This document shows, piece by piece, positions 17,034 through 26,206 of a stretch of 64,000 nt of DNA. Both the position numbers and the translations under genes were made by a program. Origin of the DNA: Brevibacillus antibioticus (GTDB lineage Bacteria; Bacillota; Bacilli; Brevibacillales; Brevibacillaceae); NCBI RefSeq assembly GCF_005217615.1, contig NZ_SZNK01000001.1, positions 4,156,001 through 4,220,000 on the forward strand, written 5' to 3'. Under the pieces are notes generated by a model, which worked only from the letters and a program-made list of their open reading frames with translations, had not been told where the DNA came from and ran no database searches. The first letter of the stretch is position 1. Each line of letters opens with the position of its first letter.

Positions 17034-17816
17034 CTACGACACGTCCGACGCACTTTTTCCGAGATAGGCCTCAATGACGTTAGGGTTGTTGCGGATTTGT
17101 TCGGGTGTTCCTTCTGCAATTTTTCTCCCGTAATCCAGAACGTGAATGTACTCGCTAAGTCCCATGACCAGCTTCATATCATGCTCGATCAAGATAATCG
17201 TCAAATCGAGCTCTTTTTTTAGCCGACGAATAAAATCCGTCATCTCCACCGTCTCGCGAGGGTTCATCCCTGCCGCCGGTTCATCGAGCAAAATGATTTG
17301 CGGATTGGTTGCCATCGCCCGCGCGATTTCCAATCGTCGTTGCAACCCGTATGGCAGACTCCCCGCTGCTTCATTGGCAATATGCGCGATCCCGACATAC
17401 TCCATGAGCTGATAAGCCTCGACGCGCGTCCGCTCCTCCTCCTGGCGTACCCGTTTGGAGTTGAACAGGATTCCAAGAATTCCTGCCGATAAGCGGCTAT
17501 GCACACCCACCATGACATTTTCCAATGCCGTCATTTCTTTGAACAGACGAATGTTTTGAAAGGTACGTGTGATACCGCGACTCGCGATCTGATCGGGACG
17601 AAGCTTCTTGATGCTTTTGCCATTCAGCAGGATTTCTCCCTCGTCTGGCTCGTAAAATCCGGTAATCATATTGAAAAAAGTCGTTTTTCCGGCTCCATTC
17701 GGACCAATGACGGCCGTAATGCTTCCTTTTTCGATCCCAATCGAGACGTCTTGATTGGCTACCAATCCACCAAAGCGCTTCGTTAAATTTTTTGCCTCTA
17801 ACAATGCCATGCTCAT
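17034..17816 (-). CDS. livG: Branched-chain amino acid type ABC transporter ATPase LivG
   Basis: A 260-residue ATPase with Walker A GPNGAGKTTFFNMITGFY, the LivG-specific GITRTFQNIRLFKEMTALENVMVG insert, signature SLPYGLQRRLEIARAM (a degenerate LSGGQ typical of LivG), Walker B PQIILLDEPAAGMNP and switch ILIEHDMKLVMGLSEYIHVLDYG. It lies between livM and livF with short gaps. The start at 17816 has a GGAG-type site; an ATG two codons in is also possible. Confidence 0.93.
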   Translation of the reverse strand: MSMALLEAKNLTKRFGGLVANQDVSIGIEKGSITAVIGPNGAGKTTFFNMITGFYEPDEGEILLNGKSIKKLRPDQIASRGITRTFQNIRLFKEMTALENVMVGVHSRLSAGILGILFNSKRVRQEEERTRVEAYQLMEYVGIAHIANEAAGSLPYGLQRRLEIARAMATNPQIILLDEPAAGMNPRETVEMTDFIRRLKKELDLTIILIEHDMKLVMGLSEYIHVLDYGRKIAEGTPEQIRNNPNVIEAYLGKSASDVS

Positions 17817-17831
17817 TTCCCTCCTCGTCCG

Positions 17832-19115
17832 CTATGACTGTTTTCCAGAAGTCAATTGGGACAGTCTGCCGAGAATCCCCAGCTTTTCTTTGCCAAACTC
17901 GCTCTTTTTGATCGCATCGAGATCGTTTTTCTTCCGTTTGGCCGGAATCAATCCGTTAGGGCGATACAAGGCAACGAGAATGAGCATAATTCCGAAAATG
18001 AGTCGCTGGAACTTGGATGGGTCCAGCTGGTTCGGCAAACTGATGATCCCCGCATTTTGCAGACCGTGCAGGAAGTTGGAAAATTCCTTCAACAGCTGTA
18101 CCTGCAAGATTGTCACAAATGCGGCTCCAAGTACAACGCCTGGAATGCTGCCACTGCCGCCCAGAATAACCATGACCAATATTCCGATCGATTCCATCAG
18201 CGTAAAGGAGGTCGGATCGATAAACGTCTGCTTGGCCGCAAAGATAACACCGACGACACCAGCGAAGGAGGCACCCAATGCGAATGCAGCCAGCTTGGTA
18301 TTCAACAAGGAAATCCCCATCGACTGGGCAGCCAGCTCATCCTCACGTACCGCAATCCATGCACGTCCCAAACGAGAATGCTCAAAGCGTATATTCGCCA
18401 AAACGATAAAGGCAATCACAAACAACACGATGAAGTAAAAGTAAAACGGCGTCCCCATTTGAATCCCAAACAGCTCAGGAGACGGAATCGGCGTGATTCC
18501 CTGCGGACCGTTGGTGATGTTGATGGGCTTGTCCAGGTTATTGAAGACAATGCGAATGATTTCACCGAAGCCCAAGGTCACGATCGCGAGGTAATCGCCT
18601 TTTACTCTGAGAACCGGCAATCCTAGCAATATTCCGAAAACAGCAGCCACAATCAAGCCGACTATGAGAAATGGCCAAAACCACTCACCGGAGAGCGGGA
18701 ACAGATTCCCTGCAATAAACTCATTCGCTTGCGAGGTCGAGAAAATCGCGTACGCATAAGCCCCGGCAGCAAAAAACGCGACGTAACCCAAGTCAAGCAG
18801 ACCAGCAAAGCCTACTACGATATTCAAGCCCAAAGCCATCGCTACGTAAATGCCTACCTGTGAGGCGACCTCCATGTAGTAACGGTTTTCACCGGCTACC
18901 AGTGGAATAATCAGGAGGAGAACGATAGCGCCAATCGCCATTTTGACCGACTTAGTGGTATTCGTGTAATAAACAACAACGATAGAAGAAAGAATGCCAA
19001 GAAACGCGATAACTGATTTATCCATCAGGTACAATGCGGCAGAAAAAGCTACAATCCAGATCAATGTGAATACGAGCGGAATTCCTTTGAACGATTTCCA
19101 AGCGAGATTTGCCAT
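17832..19115 (-). CDS. livM: Branched-chain amino acid type ABC transporter permease LivM
   Basis: A 427-residue polytopic permease. The central LivM core has YVAMALGLNIVVGFAGLLDLGYVAFFAAGAYAYA, LGLPVLRVKGDYLAIVTLGFGEIIRIVFNN and the cytoplasmic ATPase-contact segment RLGRAWIAVREDELAAQSMGI. The first 90 residues hold extra hydrophobic helices, as in the longer LivM type of Gram-positives. It starts nine bases after livH ends and would form the translocation channel with LivH. Confidence 0.92.
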   Translation of the reverse strand: MANLAWKSFKGIPLVFTLIWIVAFSAALYLMDKSVIAFLGILSSIVVVYYTNTTKSVKMAIGAIVLLLIIPLVAGENRYYMEVASQVGIYVAMALGLNIVVGFAGLLDLGYVAFFAAGAYAYAIFSTSQANEFIAGNLFPLSGEWFWPFLIVGLIVAAVFGILLGLPVLRVKGDYLAIVTLGFGEIIRIVFNNLDKPINITNGPQGITPIPSPELFGIQMGTPFYFYFIVLFVIAFIVLANIRFEHSRLGRAWIAVREDELAAQSMGISLLNTKLAAFALGASFAGVVGVIFAAKQTFIDPTSFTLMESIGILVMVILGGSGSIPGVVLGAAFVTILQVQLLKEFSNFLHGLQNAGIISLPNQLDPSKFQRLIFGIMLILVALYRPNGLIPAKRKKNDLDAIKKSEFGKEKLGILGRLSQLTSGKQS

Positions 19116-19124
19116 TTATTTCAC

Positions 19125-20075
19125 CTACACTTTCTCTTTTACAGCTTCGCCAAACAGTCCTTCCGGCTTGAAGAGAAGCACGAGAATTAAAATACTGAAC
19201 GCAAACACGTCTTTGTACTCTGCACCAAAGGCTCCGTTGGTCAACGGCCCCATAAAGGCACCGGACAAGGATTCGAGAAGACCGAGGAGTATGCCACCGA
19301 TCATCGCACCCCGCAGGTTCCCAATCCCGCCGAGTACGGCAGCTGTAAATGCTTTTAGACCGAGGATAAAACCGATATACGGATCGATTGTCCCGTAGTT
19401 TTGCGCAAACAGAACACCTGTCGCACCACCCAGGCTGGAGCCAATCAAAAACGTAAGCATGATTACTTTGTTTACATTTATGGTCATCAGCGAAGCCGTA
19501 CTCTGGTCTTGCGCGACGGCGCGCATGGCGATTCCCCACTTTGTTTTATTCACAAACAACGTCAACGCAATCATCATGACGATCGCAATTACAATTACGA
19601 TCAAACCCTTTGTTGGAATCGTAGCCATACTTCCTAATGGAATCGAACCTGTAAAAAGAGCGGGACTGTTCAGATAAAACTCATTACGAGCCAGTGCTTC
19701 TGTAAAGCGTACGAGGTCCTGCAACAAAAACGATACGCCAATCGCCGAAATCAACGGCACAAGGCGAGGTGCTCCACGCAATGGTCGATAGGCAATCCTC
19801 TCAATCCCTACCCCCAAAGCACCCGTTAATACCATGGCAATTATGAGTGTTATGAAAAGTGCGACAAATGGATTCATACCTTCAAGTGCCCCTAGCGCAT
19901 CAGAGATCAATAATACCTCAGTACCGATAAAGGCTCCGACCATGAAAATGTCTCCATGGGCAAAGTTGATAATTTCCAAAATCCCGTAAACCATTGTGTA
20001 TCCTAAAGCCACGACTGCGTACATAAATCCAAGTGTCAATCCGTCAACCAACACCTGAGGCAAAATATTGATCAT
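19125..20075 (-). CDS. livH: Branched-chain amino acid type ABC transporter permease LivH
   Basis: A 316-residue permease of the LivH family with LTLGFMYAVVALGYTMVYGILEIINFAHGD near the N-terminus, the contact region KTKWGIAMRAVAQDQSTASLMTINVNK, and GLKAFTAAVLGGIGNLRGAMIGG. The ATG at 20075 is preferred: GAGGGATGGGAAAGC lies before it and the protein then begins at the first helix as usual, whereas the open frame extends 43 codons upstream with charged, unconserved residues. The 157-base gap between livJ and livH is longer than the others. Confidence 0.92.
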   Translation of the reverse strand: MINILPQVLVDGLTLGFMYAVVALGYTMVYGILEIINFAHGDIFMVGAFIGTEVLLISDALGALEGMNPFVALFITLIIAMVLTGALGVGIERIAYRPLRGAPRLVPLISAIGVSFLLQDLVRFTEALARNEFYLNSPALFTGSIPLGSMATIPTKGLIVIVIAIVMMIALTLFVNKTKWGIAMRAVAQDQSTASLMTINVNKVIMLTFLIGSSLGGATGVLFAQNYGTIDPYIGFILGLKAFTAAVLGGIGNLRGAMIGGILLGLLESLSGAFMGPLTNGAFGAEYKDVFAFSILILVLLFKPEGLFGEAVKEKV

Positions 20076-20232
20076 GCTTTCCCATCCCTCATTTCTCTCG
20101 TAAACTTGTACAAATTTTCTGCATTCTTTTCGTTGACTAGACTTGTTTTCTCGTGGAAAAGGGGCCAACACCGGCGTGCAGCCCCCTATCCTGATATGAG
20201 GCATGGGAGTGTGTGCGCGTTGTGTGGTGTGA

Positions 20233-21468
20233 TTACTCGGCCTTGCCTACAAAAATAGATTTATCCTTGCCAAACTTGTAAATGAATACATCTGCATTTG
20301 TGTTGTCACCTTTTTCATCAAAGGTAACCTTGGTGAATTGACCCTGAAAATCTTTGGTCTTGTGGACTGCATCGAGGACTTGCTCGCGGGTTGGTTTTTT
20401 GCCTCCGTTCGCTTTGGCAGCTTCCAAAACACCATTGAGGATGACGTTCATAGAGTCGAAACCGTAGACAGAATAGGTTTCCAGAGGCTTGTTTGTGACT
20501 TTTTTGTACTCTTCAGCCCATTTTTTGCCCTCTTCGGTTTGCGTTACGTCCCCTGCTACTGACGTAAAGACTACACCTTCGACAGCACTACCGGCTATTT
20601 TTATCATATCAGAAGAATCTAAGCCGTCGCCACCCATAAAATAACCCTTAAATCCTTTTTCACGAGCTTGCTTGATCAAAATTCCGCCTTCTGGATAAAG
20701 ACCTCCGAAAAAGATGATGTCCGGGTTTTTCACCGTTACCTGGTTAAGTACCGCGCTATAGTCCTTTTCGCCCTGGGTAATGCCCTCAAAGCCAAGGATT
20801 TGGACTCCGTCCTTTTCGAATTGCATCTTCACTTGATCGCTCAGACCTTGGCCGTATGCTGTCTTATCATGGATAATATAGGCCGTTTTTACACCAAGTG
20901 TATTTTTTGCATAAAGAGCAGCCTTTGGTCCTTGTGCGTCATCGCGAGCACAGATTCGATGGACGGTTTTCTTGCCTTCCTCCGTGAGCTTCACCCCTGT
21001 ATTTGCCGGGGATACCATGACCAGCTTGCCTTCCTCGTACTTCACAGACGATGGAATCGCAACACCTGTGTTATAGTGCCCAACTACACCGTACACATCG
21101 GGATCAGAGATAAGCATCTCTGCATTGGATACCCCCATTTTCGGGTCGCCTTGATCATCCTGAGGGAAAAGCTGGAGATCAAAACCAAGTGCTTTAAACT
21201 CTTCCTTGCGCTTTTCGAGAGCGTAACCTGCGCCAGTCTTAATCGCATCTCCGACAGCAGAATTGCTCCCGGACAGAGGGGATTGTGTAGCGATTTTGAT
21301 GAGGCCGCCCTCAGTCGTTGTGCCACCACTGTTGCCTGGAGCTGGCTGACTTTGCCCCCCGCTTGCGTTACTTCCGCCGCTTGAATTACTGTTTCCTGCG
21401 CAACCTGTTAATGCCATACTCACAGCCAATACCGCAGATAGAACCCCGACATAAGAACGCTTTTTCAT
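20233..21468 (-). CDS. livJ: Branched-chain amino acid type solute-binding lipoprotein (LivJ/LivK family)
   Basis: A 411-residue lipoprotein: signal with lipobox (SMALTGC), a Ser/Gly/Asn-rich linker, then a type I periplasmic-binding fold. Family features are IKIATQSPLSGSNSAVGDAIKTGAGYALEKR, VVGHYNTGVAIPSSVKYEEGKLVMVSPANT and AYIIHDKTAYGQGLSDQVKMQFE. It is the first gene of the liv-like operon. The ligand-binding Ser/Thr pattern (SPANT) suits an amino acid alpha-carboxylate, but the exact ligand is not predictable here. Confidence 0.9.
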   Translation of the reverse strand: MKKRSYVGVLSAVLAVSMALTGCAGNSNSSGGSNASGGQSQPAPGNSGGTTTEGGLIKIATQSPLSGSNSAVGDAIKTGAGYALEKRKEEFKALGFDLQLFPQDDQGDPKMGVSNAEMLISDPDVYGVVGHYNTGVAIPSSVKYEEGKLVMVSPANTGVKLTEEGKKTVHRICARDDAQGPKAALYAKNTLGVKTAYIIHDKTAYGQGLSDQVKMQFEKDGVQILGFEGITQGEKDYSAVLNQVTVKNPDIIFFGGLYPEGGILIKQAREKGFKGYFMGGDGLDSSDMIKIAGSAVEGVVFTSVAGDVTQTEEGKKWAEEYKKVTNKPLETYSVYGFDSMNVILNGVLEAAKANGGKKPTREQVLDAVHKTKDFQGQFTKVTFDEKGDNTNADVFIYKFGKDKSIFVGKAE

Positions 21469-21688
21469 TCAGAATGAATCCCCCTTCTATCATTCTTTGT
21501 TCTTGTTACCCAGTCCATCTACCTTGCTAGTCAGGTTGCGACTTTCAAAAGCGAAGACTCTTCGGGGATAAAGATAGATGAGGCTTGGTTGTTTTTATTT
21601 TAAAATAAATCTGATAATTTACAAGAAGTAAAATATATTTTATATACATATATCATTGATGTACAAACAATTTCCCGCAAATGGTCCC
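21469..21688 (-). promoter_or_regulatory. AT-rich intergenic leader upstream of livJ
   Basis: This 220-base gap between the adenine deaminase stop and livJ start is very AT-rich in its middle (21590-21655). It must hold the livJ promoter if the operon is separate. I saw no clear terminator and no good CodY box. Confidence 0.3.
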
Positions 21689-23449
21689 TCAAGGTAGAGG
21701 AAGTGCTGGAACGATGATTTGCCCACTCTTAACGTCGACGATGCCTGTTGCCGTTAGACGTGCATACGGCAAGTGGGTAGCCGTAAAAAACAGAATCGAA
21801 TAAATCGGATCGAGATAGACATGTCCTTTGGAACGGAGATGATTTACCAAATTTTCACCCATGCTGATTACTTCCTCCATCGGAGCTGACGCGAATTTTC
21901 CAGCAAGAGGCAATGGGCATTCGCAGATGATTTTTCCTTCATCGATCAGGACGACCCCGCCTTTTATTTCCCGAATACGCTCCAGCGCTTGCGCCATTGC
22001 TTGGGGATCACGTCCGATTACGATCCAATCACCAGAAGCTGAATAGGTGCTGGCCAGCCCTTCGAGATGCTCACCGAAGCCGTGAAGCACTGCCATTGTT
22101 CGGTTGCCTCCAGTCGCATCAATAACGGCAATCAATGCCAAATTCGGATCATGCTGCAAGGATACGTATCCATCCTGATCAACGGGCATGTCCTCTAGCG
22201 ACAACCGCGTGATAACGGCATTCAGCATCTGTAGCACAGGGGCCTTACCAGCTTCATCTGGGCGCAGGCGGAACCAATCAGGATGTGCCTGCTTTTTCAA
22301 TGGATCTGTCAAACGCAACGAAGCTTCCTTCCATTGTGGCTGAACGGTTGGAACGAGCAGGGCTCCCTTTTCTGCAACCTGTTGTCCGTTCGCAATCACG
22401 ATGGATGGAGTCGGTCGATCCTTTGCCGTCAACAGTAGCATATCCGCGATTCGGCCCGGCGCAATTCCTCCGATCTCCGCGTCCAATCCATAATAGACAG
22501 CCGGGTTCAGCGTCGCCATGACATACGCTTCCTCAGGCGGCATCCCCGCTTTCATGGCAACACGGATCGTACTATTCATGAACCCGTCACGATGCATCGG
22601 CGGCGTGCTTCCATCCGATGTCAGCATCATCCGTGAAGACCACGGCACCCCTAGCTCAAGCCATCCCTTCACCAGCTCCGGCAAATCAGGGCGAATAGAG
22701 GAATGGCGCAGTGTCGCATACATGCCCAAACGGATACGCGACAGCAAATCGGCTGCATGGATGGCCTCATGACAAGCTGTTACGCCAGCAGCCGCGGCAA
22801 TGTTCAAGGTCTCGTAAGACGCTCCCGGATGATGCCCTTCCATCCTTTTACCCAAGTCCCGCGTATGCTTCAAACCAAAAAGCAACGTCTCATCCTCTTG
22901 TAAAACACCGCCCCAATTCGTCAATTCCCCGCCCTGGATCACGCGTGGATGTTCCAGCATTCGCGCCAGGTTTTCCTTGGTGAACGACGGATGTGTTTTC
23001 CCTGTCTGCGGGTCGAGTCTGCCCCAGAAAAATTGCTTCACGGGATGTGCTGCCAGAGAATCCATGATCGCTGCCGTTTGTGAGAAGGGCAGCTGCATGA
23101 GCATTAGCGAGTCCGACACCATTCCAGTCGTTCCCGTTTGCAAAGCAAAGTCAGCCAACGTGTAAGGGTTATACCATTGAAACGGATGCGCGTGGGGCTC
23201 GATGTATCCCGGCACGAGATATTGCCCAGCCGCCTCCATGATCACGGTCTGGTCATCGACCAACGGCTCTTTTTCTCCTACATAAGCAATACGTTCTCCT
23301 GCCACGACGACGTGATGCTCTTGCCATTCTTTTGTGTACACATTCAGAACGCTGGCGCCTTTTATCCAGAGGCTTGCCGGTGCCTGACGTCTGCTCACGC
23401 GAATCATGTTCAAGTAATCTCGATCTGATATGGCTCGTACGCGCATCAT
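21689..23449 (-). CDS. Adenine deaminase-like amidohydrolase (YerA type)
   Basis: A 586-residue amidohydrolase-superfamily protein. Metal ligands are visible in VPGYIEPHAHPF and in the GVTACHEAI and LTSDGSTPP segments, with the NPAVYYGLDAEIGGIAPGRIADMLLL stretch typical of the Ade family and a C-terminal ADE domain. Adenine deaminase converts adenine to hypoxanthine for purine salvage. The sequence is closest to the divergent YerA-like branch rather than AdeC, so activity on adenine is likely but not certain. The ATG at 23449 follows AGGAGA; the frame extends to 23509. It is on the same strand as, and upstream of, the liv-type operon, from which it is separated by an AT-rich gap. Confidence 0.82.
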   Translation of the reverse strand: MMRVRAISDRDYLNMIRVSRRQAPASLWIKGASVLNVYTKEWQEHHVVVAGERIAYVGEKEPLVDDQTVIMEAAGQYLVPGYIEPHAHPFQWYNPYTLADFALQTGTTGMVSDSLMLMQLPFSQTAAIMDSLAAHPVKQFFWGRLDPQTGKTHPSFTKENLARMLEHPRVIQGGELTNWGGVLQEDETLLFGLKHTRDLGKRMEGHHPGASYETLNIAAAAGVTACHEAIHAADLLSRIRLGMYATLRHSSIRPDLPELVKGWLELGVPWSSRMMLTSDGSTPPMHRDGFMNSTIRVAMKAGMPPEEAYVMATLNPAVYYGLDAEIGGIAPGRIADMLLLTAKDRPTPSIVIANGQQVAEKGALLVPTVQPQWKEASLRLTDPLKKQAHPDWFRLRPDEAGKAPVLQMLNAVITRLSLEDMPVDQDGYVSLQHDPNLALIAVIDATGGNRTMAVLHGFGEHLEGLASTYSASGDWIVIGRDPQAMAQALERIREIKGGVVLIDEGKIICECPLPLAGKFASAPMEEVISMGENLVNHLRSKGHVYLDPIYSILFFTATHLPYARLTATGIVDVKSGQIIVPALPLP

Positions 23450-23643
23450 TTCTTCTCTCCTTGCTGGTCTTCTTCCGCTGTTTTTAAAAAATGAACGACC
23501 GTTCATCACTTTCTACAGCTTCGCCGCCCTCAATTCATTCCCCTGCAAACTTCGTGATAGTAGTAACAATTCCCACGGGTGTCTTGTCGCCATTCATCGC
23601 AGACTATCGAATAAGAAGTAATTGCGACAGGAGGACAACTCTC

Positions 23644-24183
23644 ATGCATAAAAACGTAGGTAGAACTGATGCCATGATTCGAATGACTGGCGGTCTATTG
23701 GGCTTGGCGTATGGCATCGGAAGAATGAGTCGTCGCCCATACAATACTCCATGGCTACTCATGGCATTTTCAGCAATGAAAGTAGCAGAAGGGGCTACGC
23801 GCTTTTGTCCGATGTACGCAGCGTTAGGCATCAATACGAAAAAAGGGAATGGCATGCAGGGCATGATGGATCAGCTCAAGAAAAAAGGCGTGCAGATGGC
23901 GGTCAATCAGTTCACGCGCTCCATGAATATTGCGCCCATCAAAGACTCGAACAACAGTCAAGATGATGCGAGCAACACTCCATCAACAACCAATAAGTCA
24001 AACATACAGTATTCTTCAAGCCCACACTTATCAGCGAGCCAGGAAAAACAGCCAATCAACAATCAGCAAAACACGAAGCTTACCCCCGAGGATCAACTTC
24101 TCGAAAAGGCGGCAAGAGAGATCATTTCATTTCGCTCCCAAGAAAATAACAACAGCAACACTCGCTACCCCACGTACACGTAA
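23644..24183 (+). CDS. DUF2892-type small membrane protein with low-complexity tail
   Basis: A 179-residue protein. The first 65 residues match the DUF2892/YgaP-like inner-membrane domain: NVGRTDAMIRMTGGLLGLAYG, a second hydrophobic stretch (TPWLLMAFSAMKVAEG), and the CPMYAALGINT ending with its conserved Cys-Pro. The remainder is Gln/Asn/Ser-rich and probably disordered, ending in a short amphipathic helix (EDQLLEKAAREIISF). AGGAGG lies nine bases before the ATG. It is followed 18 bases later by a 44-residue membrane protein gene and then a terminator, so the two form a small operon of unknown role. Confidence 0.82.
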   Translation: MHKNVGRTDAMIRMTGGLLGLAYGIGRMSRRPYNTPWLLMAFSAMKVAEGATRFCPMYAALGINTKKGNGMQGMMDQLKKKGVQMAVNQFTRSMNIAPIKDSNNSQDDASNTPSTTNKSNIQYSSSPHLSASQEKQPINNQQNTKLTPEDQLLEKAAREIISFRSQENNNSNTRYPTYT

Positions 24184-24201
24184 GGAGAGGAGGCTCTACC
24201 T

Positions 24202-24336
24202 ATGCTTGTCGGCCCCCAGATGTATGAATGGATGTCCCATAACTTCTTTGTTATTGCCACGATCATTGGCGTCATCGGTGTGATGGGTTATTACTTCTTT
24301 CGCACAACGCGAAAGAGAGGAAGATACCGCCAATAA
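24202..24336 (+). CDS. Single-helix small membrane protein (44 aa)
   Basis: The product is 44 residues: a short N-terminus (MLVGPQMYEWMSHN), one strong membrane helix (FFVIATIIGVIGVMGYYFF) and a basic tail (RTTRKRGRYRQ), which puts the C-terminus inside by the positive-inside rule. GGAGAGGAGG precedes the ATG at proper spacing. It directly follows the DUF2892-type gene and is closed by a strong terminator, so it is likely real despite its size. No family recognised. Confidence 0.7.
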   Translation: MLVGPQMYEWMSHNFFVIATIIGVIGVMGYYFFRTTRKRGRYRQ

Positions 24337-24346
24337 TGGATAAGAC

Positions 24347-24388
24347 AAAAAGCCCGTTACATTCGCTGAAAATGTAACGGGCTTTTTT
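24347..24388 (+). terminator. Intrinsic terminator of the DUF2892/small protein operon
   Basis: AGCCCGTTACATT (24351-24363) and AATGTAACGGGCT (24371-24383) pair perfectly and are followed by six T. Confidence 0.9.
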
Positions 24389-24390
24389 CA

Positions 24391-24419
24391 TTTACATAAT
24401 TACTTGTTGTGCATATAAT
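24391..24419 (+). promoter_or_regulatory. Sigma-A promoter of marR-MFS operon
   Basis: TTTACA (24391-24396), a 17-base spacer and TATAAT (24414-24419) give a near-consensus vegetative promoter with a start point near 24426. It lies immediately after the upstream terminator. Confidence 0.8.
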
Positions 24420-24459
24420 TGTCATTGCAAGTATTTTTGAACGAAAGAGGGTCATTCCC

Positions 24460-24903
24460 CTGATCGATCATTGGCAAAAAGAACCGGTTGGATTCCTCAT
24501 TGGAAATACCTACCGGAGAATGATTCTTTATGTTTCCCTTTTTTTAAAGGAGTTTGATTTGACCACGGAGCAGTTTGCCGTCCTTTATCGGCTACGAGAG
24601 GAAGAGGGTATCAATCAAAAAGAACTGGCCCAGCGCTCTGCCAAGGATCAGCCTTCCATGACACGCATTTTAGACACACTCGCAAAAAAAGGCTTTATCG
24701 AAAAGACATTGAGCGAACAAGACCGCCGCGCCTACATCATTACCCTTTCCCCGAAAGGACGGGAATGGATAGAACAGGCGATTCCTGTAGAGGCTCGTGC
24801 CGTTGCAGACCTGTTAGAGGGGATCCCTCCTGAAAAGCTGGCCTTCTTGCGGGAAATCTTGCTGGAGATTAACGAGAACATCAATAGAAAAACGACAGAC
24901 TAG
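24460..24903 (+). CDS. MarR family transcriptional regulator
   Basis: The product is a MarR winged-helix repressor: helix bundle (GFLIGNTYRRMILYVSLFLKEFDLTTEQFAVLYRL), recognition helix region (INQKELAQRSAKDQPSMTRILDTLAKKGFI) and wing (EKTLSEQDRRAYIITLSPKGREW). The start is unusual. The only upstream GTG (24409) overlaps the -10 element of a consensus promoter, so transcripts cannot contain it. The likely start is CTG at 24460 (147 residues), eight bases after AAGAGGG, or ATT at 24454. The gene is followed within 12 bases by an MFS exporter gene, the classic arrangement of a drug-responsive repressor and its efflux pump. Confidence 0.85.
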   Translation: MIDHWQKEPVGFLIGNTYRRMILYVSLFLKEFDLTTEQFAVLYRLREEEGINQKELAQRSAKDQPSMTRILDTLAKKGFIEKTLSEQDRRAYIITLSPKGREWIEQAIPVEARAVADLLEGIPPEKLAFLREILLEINENINRKTTD

Positions 24904-24914
24904 GAGTGACAGCA

Positions 24915-26123
24915 TTGGGAGAGAGTAGAGAGAGACTGTGGACGAGAGATTTTGTCCTGTTAACTGTATGCAATTTGTTGTTGTTTCTCACCGTACAAAT
25001 GCAGACACCAACGTTTCCTGCCTATGTGAAGGAAACGTATCAAGCCAATGATTTTGTCGTCAGTCTAGTCATTAGCTTGTTTTCACTTGCAGCAGTGCTC
25101 GCAAGGGTGTTTACCGGGGAAGCATTGAAAACAAAAAGCAGTAAAATCTTGGCGATCATAGCACTTGGATTCGTCGCGATTTTTAGTGCAGGCTATTACT
25201 GGGCGGGAAGCATTGTTTTCTTTCTGATGTTGCGAATTTTGGTCGGCATCGGCTTCGGGATGGGCAGCACGACCTTTCCGACGATTGTCACTAATGTAAT
25301 TCCTACCAAACGGATCGGTGAAGGCATGGGGTATTTCGGCTTATCGACCAGCTTGGCTATGGCGCTCGGCCCGATGATTGGACTTGGCCTGTTGAATTCG
25401 TTTGGATTCGGATCGATGCTCATGGTTCTCGTGTTGTTAGTTGCTATTATTTTTCCGTTGATGCATTTTATTCGCGCCTACAATCAGCTTCCTGTGTCGT
25501 CTGGGAACGCACAAACGGTCACAGGCATTCGCCGATTTTATGATAAAAAGCTGCTGCTTCCAGCTGGACTGAATTTTTGTTTGTCTATTACGTATGGCGG
25601 GATTCTCAGCTTTTTGGCCTTGTACGGAAAAGAAGCCCACATTGAGAATGTCGGCTGGTTTTTCCTCACGAATGCACTGGCAATGGTGTTGATTCGTCCC
25701 TTTTCCGGCAAGCTGTATGATCGCAAAGGGCACATTGCCGTCTTGCCTCCCGGTGCGATTTTCGTCGGGATTAGCCTCTTGCTCCTATCCCTGACAACAA
25801 CAGAGTCCTTGCTTCTCGTCTCTGCTGCCTTCTACGGGCTTGGCTACGGCATGATTCAGCCATCGATTCAGGCGTGGATGGTGAAGGTCGTCACACCTGA
25901 GCAACGCGGCATGGCGAATGGGCTGTTCTTTAATTCCATCGATATGGGTATCGCGGTTGGCTCTATGCTTCTCGGTGTCATTGCGACACATTCGAGCTAC
26001 TCTGTCATGTATCGCTGGTCGGCGGCTTGCTTGCTGCTGTTCCTCATTGTTTATTTCCTTTCGCAGTTGGCTGCGGCCAAGGCGAAAAAAGCGGTGCTGA
26101 CTAATGAAAACGTTGGTGTTTAG
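24915..26123 (+). CDS. Major facilitator superfamily exporter
   Basis: A 402-residue MFS protein with 12 predicted membrane helices; the motif A region is degenerate (LARVFTGEALKTKSSK). RIGEGMGYFGLSTSLAMALGPMIGLGL resembles motif C of drug:H+ antiporters, indicating export. The TTG at 24915 has TAGGAG eight bases upstream; a GTG at 24906 is in frame but lies inside that site. It shares an operon with the MarR-type repressor just upstream. Substrate is unknown. Confidence 0.88.
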   Translation: MGESRERLWTRDFVLLTVCNLLLFLTVQMQTPTFPAYVKETYQANDFVVSLVISLFSLAAVLARVFTGEALKTKSSKILAIIALGFVAIFSAGYYWAGSIVFFLMLRILVGIGFGMGSTTFPTIVTNVIPTKRIGEGMGYFGLSTSLAMALGPMIGLGLLNSFGFGSMLMVLVLLVAIIFPLMHFIRAYNQLPVSSGNAQTVTGIRRFYDKKLLLPAGLNFCLSITYGGILSFLALYGKEAHIENVGWFFLTNALAMVLIRPFSGKLYDRKGHIAVLPPGAIFVGISLLLLSLTTTESLLLVSAAFYGLGYGMIQPSIQAWMVKVVTPEQRGMANGLFFNSIDMGIAVGSMLLGVIATHSSYSVMYRWSAACLLLFLIVYFLSQLAAAKAKKAVLTNENVGV

Positions 26124-26146
26124 TTGAAGCAACCTATTTTCCCCAT

Positions 26147-26196
26147 AAAAAAGCTGATCCCTATGAACAACTTTCTTCATGGGGATCAGCTACTTC
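26147..26196 (-). terminator. Terminator between convergent genes
   Basis: AGCTGATCCC (26152-26161) pairs with GGGATCAGCT (26182-26191), extended by TATGAA/TTCATG. On the minus strand it is followed by six T, so it suits the 26207 gene best, though it can also stop the MFS transcript. Confidence 0.8.
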
Positions 26197-26206
26197 GTTA
26201 TAACAC

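Noticed and set aside
21590-21640. CodY box before livJ
   Set aside because: The best match to AATTTTCWGAAAATT has about five mismatches in an AT-rich stretch and is likely chance.
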